From the NCBI GenBank assembly GCA_002304445.1, contig NEVA01000026.1, positions 1 through 43,509 of the forward strand: a stretch of DNA of 43,509 nucleotides, written 5' to 3'. Below are positions 43,434 to 43,509 of this stretch, piece by piece. Every line of letters starts with the position of its first letter. The first letter of the stretch is position 1. The stretch is from Opitutia bacterium Tous-C4FEB (GTDB lineage Bacteria > Verrucomicrobiota > Verrucomicrobiia > Opitutales > Opitutaceae). Position numbers and translations under genes: made by a program. Under the pieces are notes generated by a model. That model did not search any database. It was not told the DNA's origin and worked only from the letters and a program-made list of their open reading frames with translations.

Positions 43434-43509
43434 GGACGACTCGTCTTAGGCGTAGTTAAAGCCTTTCTTTCCCGCTAAGAATTCAAAACGAAGTAAGTGG
43501 GTTTATTCT

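Overview
The window is a GC-rich, densely coded piece of a Gram-negative chromosome. It has two TonB-dependent receptors, Sec-exported thioredoxin-fold proteins, a di-haem peroxidase and a MacB/YbbA-type ABC system. The larger receptor carries an N-terminal regulatory-like domain and an LDRYVV box, and several starts are GTG with no clear Shine-Dalgarno. Together these suggest Verrucomicrobiota, most likely Opitutaceae. That is an inference from gene style; no rRNA or marker gene in the window settles it. I saw no tRNA, rRNA, CRISPR array, insertion sequence or prophage.

Layout. 1-5651 (minus): an operon-like run of a TonB-dependent receptor followed by three secreted proteins; two are clear TlpA-like thioredoxins and the third is cut by the window edge. 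6071-8715: two EamA/DMT exporters around a secreted lipase-like hydrolase. 9045-11964: an unrecognised secreted or anchored protein and a two-domain PPK2 polyphosphate:AMP phosphotransferase. 12104-22010: a purine/ureide catabolism locus. Seven minus-strand genes (uraD, uraH, allC, allB, ureidoglycine aminohydrolase, ureidoglycolate amidohydrolase and a single-chain xanthine dehydrogenase) are packed with 1-4 nt overlaps, and guanine deaminase is divergent. Together they would take guanine to glyoxylate and ammonia, except that no urate oxidase is encoded here. 22079-29149: an orphan ClpP with an acidic N-terminal extension, a MATE exporter, an S9 peptidase, a small membrane protein and an M13 metallopeptidase. 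29400-32050: glycerol kinase coupled by ATGA to a membrane-anchored acyl-carrier-like protein whose domain is cut by an in-frame TAG, then a VapBC-type toxin-antitoxin pair with a perfect inverted repeat upstream. 32146-35443: a fatty acid hydroxylase/sterol desaturase-family protein, an AEC transporter and a cytochrome c peroxidase. 35514-38690: a large TonB-dependent receptor. 38790-43359: an ABC ATPase, a large FtsX/YbbP-type permease and a secreted AttH/CrtC-like lipocalin protein, which look like one operon.

The observations most worth following are these. (1) The ureide operon uses the amidohydrolase route to glyoxylate but lacks uricase. (2) A REPIN-like pair of inverted palindromes lies in frame inside the signal-peptide region of the AttH-like gene, with related palindromes elsewhere in the window. 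(3) The acyl-carrier-like domain is split by TAG and has Ala where the phosphopantetheine Ser would be. (4) The TonB receptor and thioredoxin-fold operon sits at the left edge.
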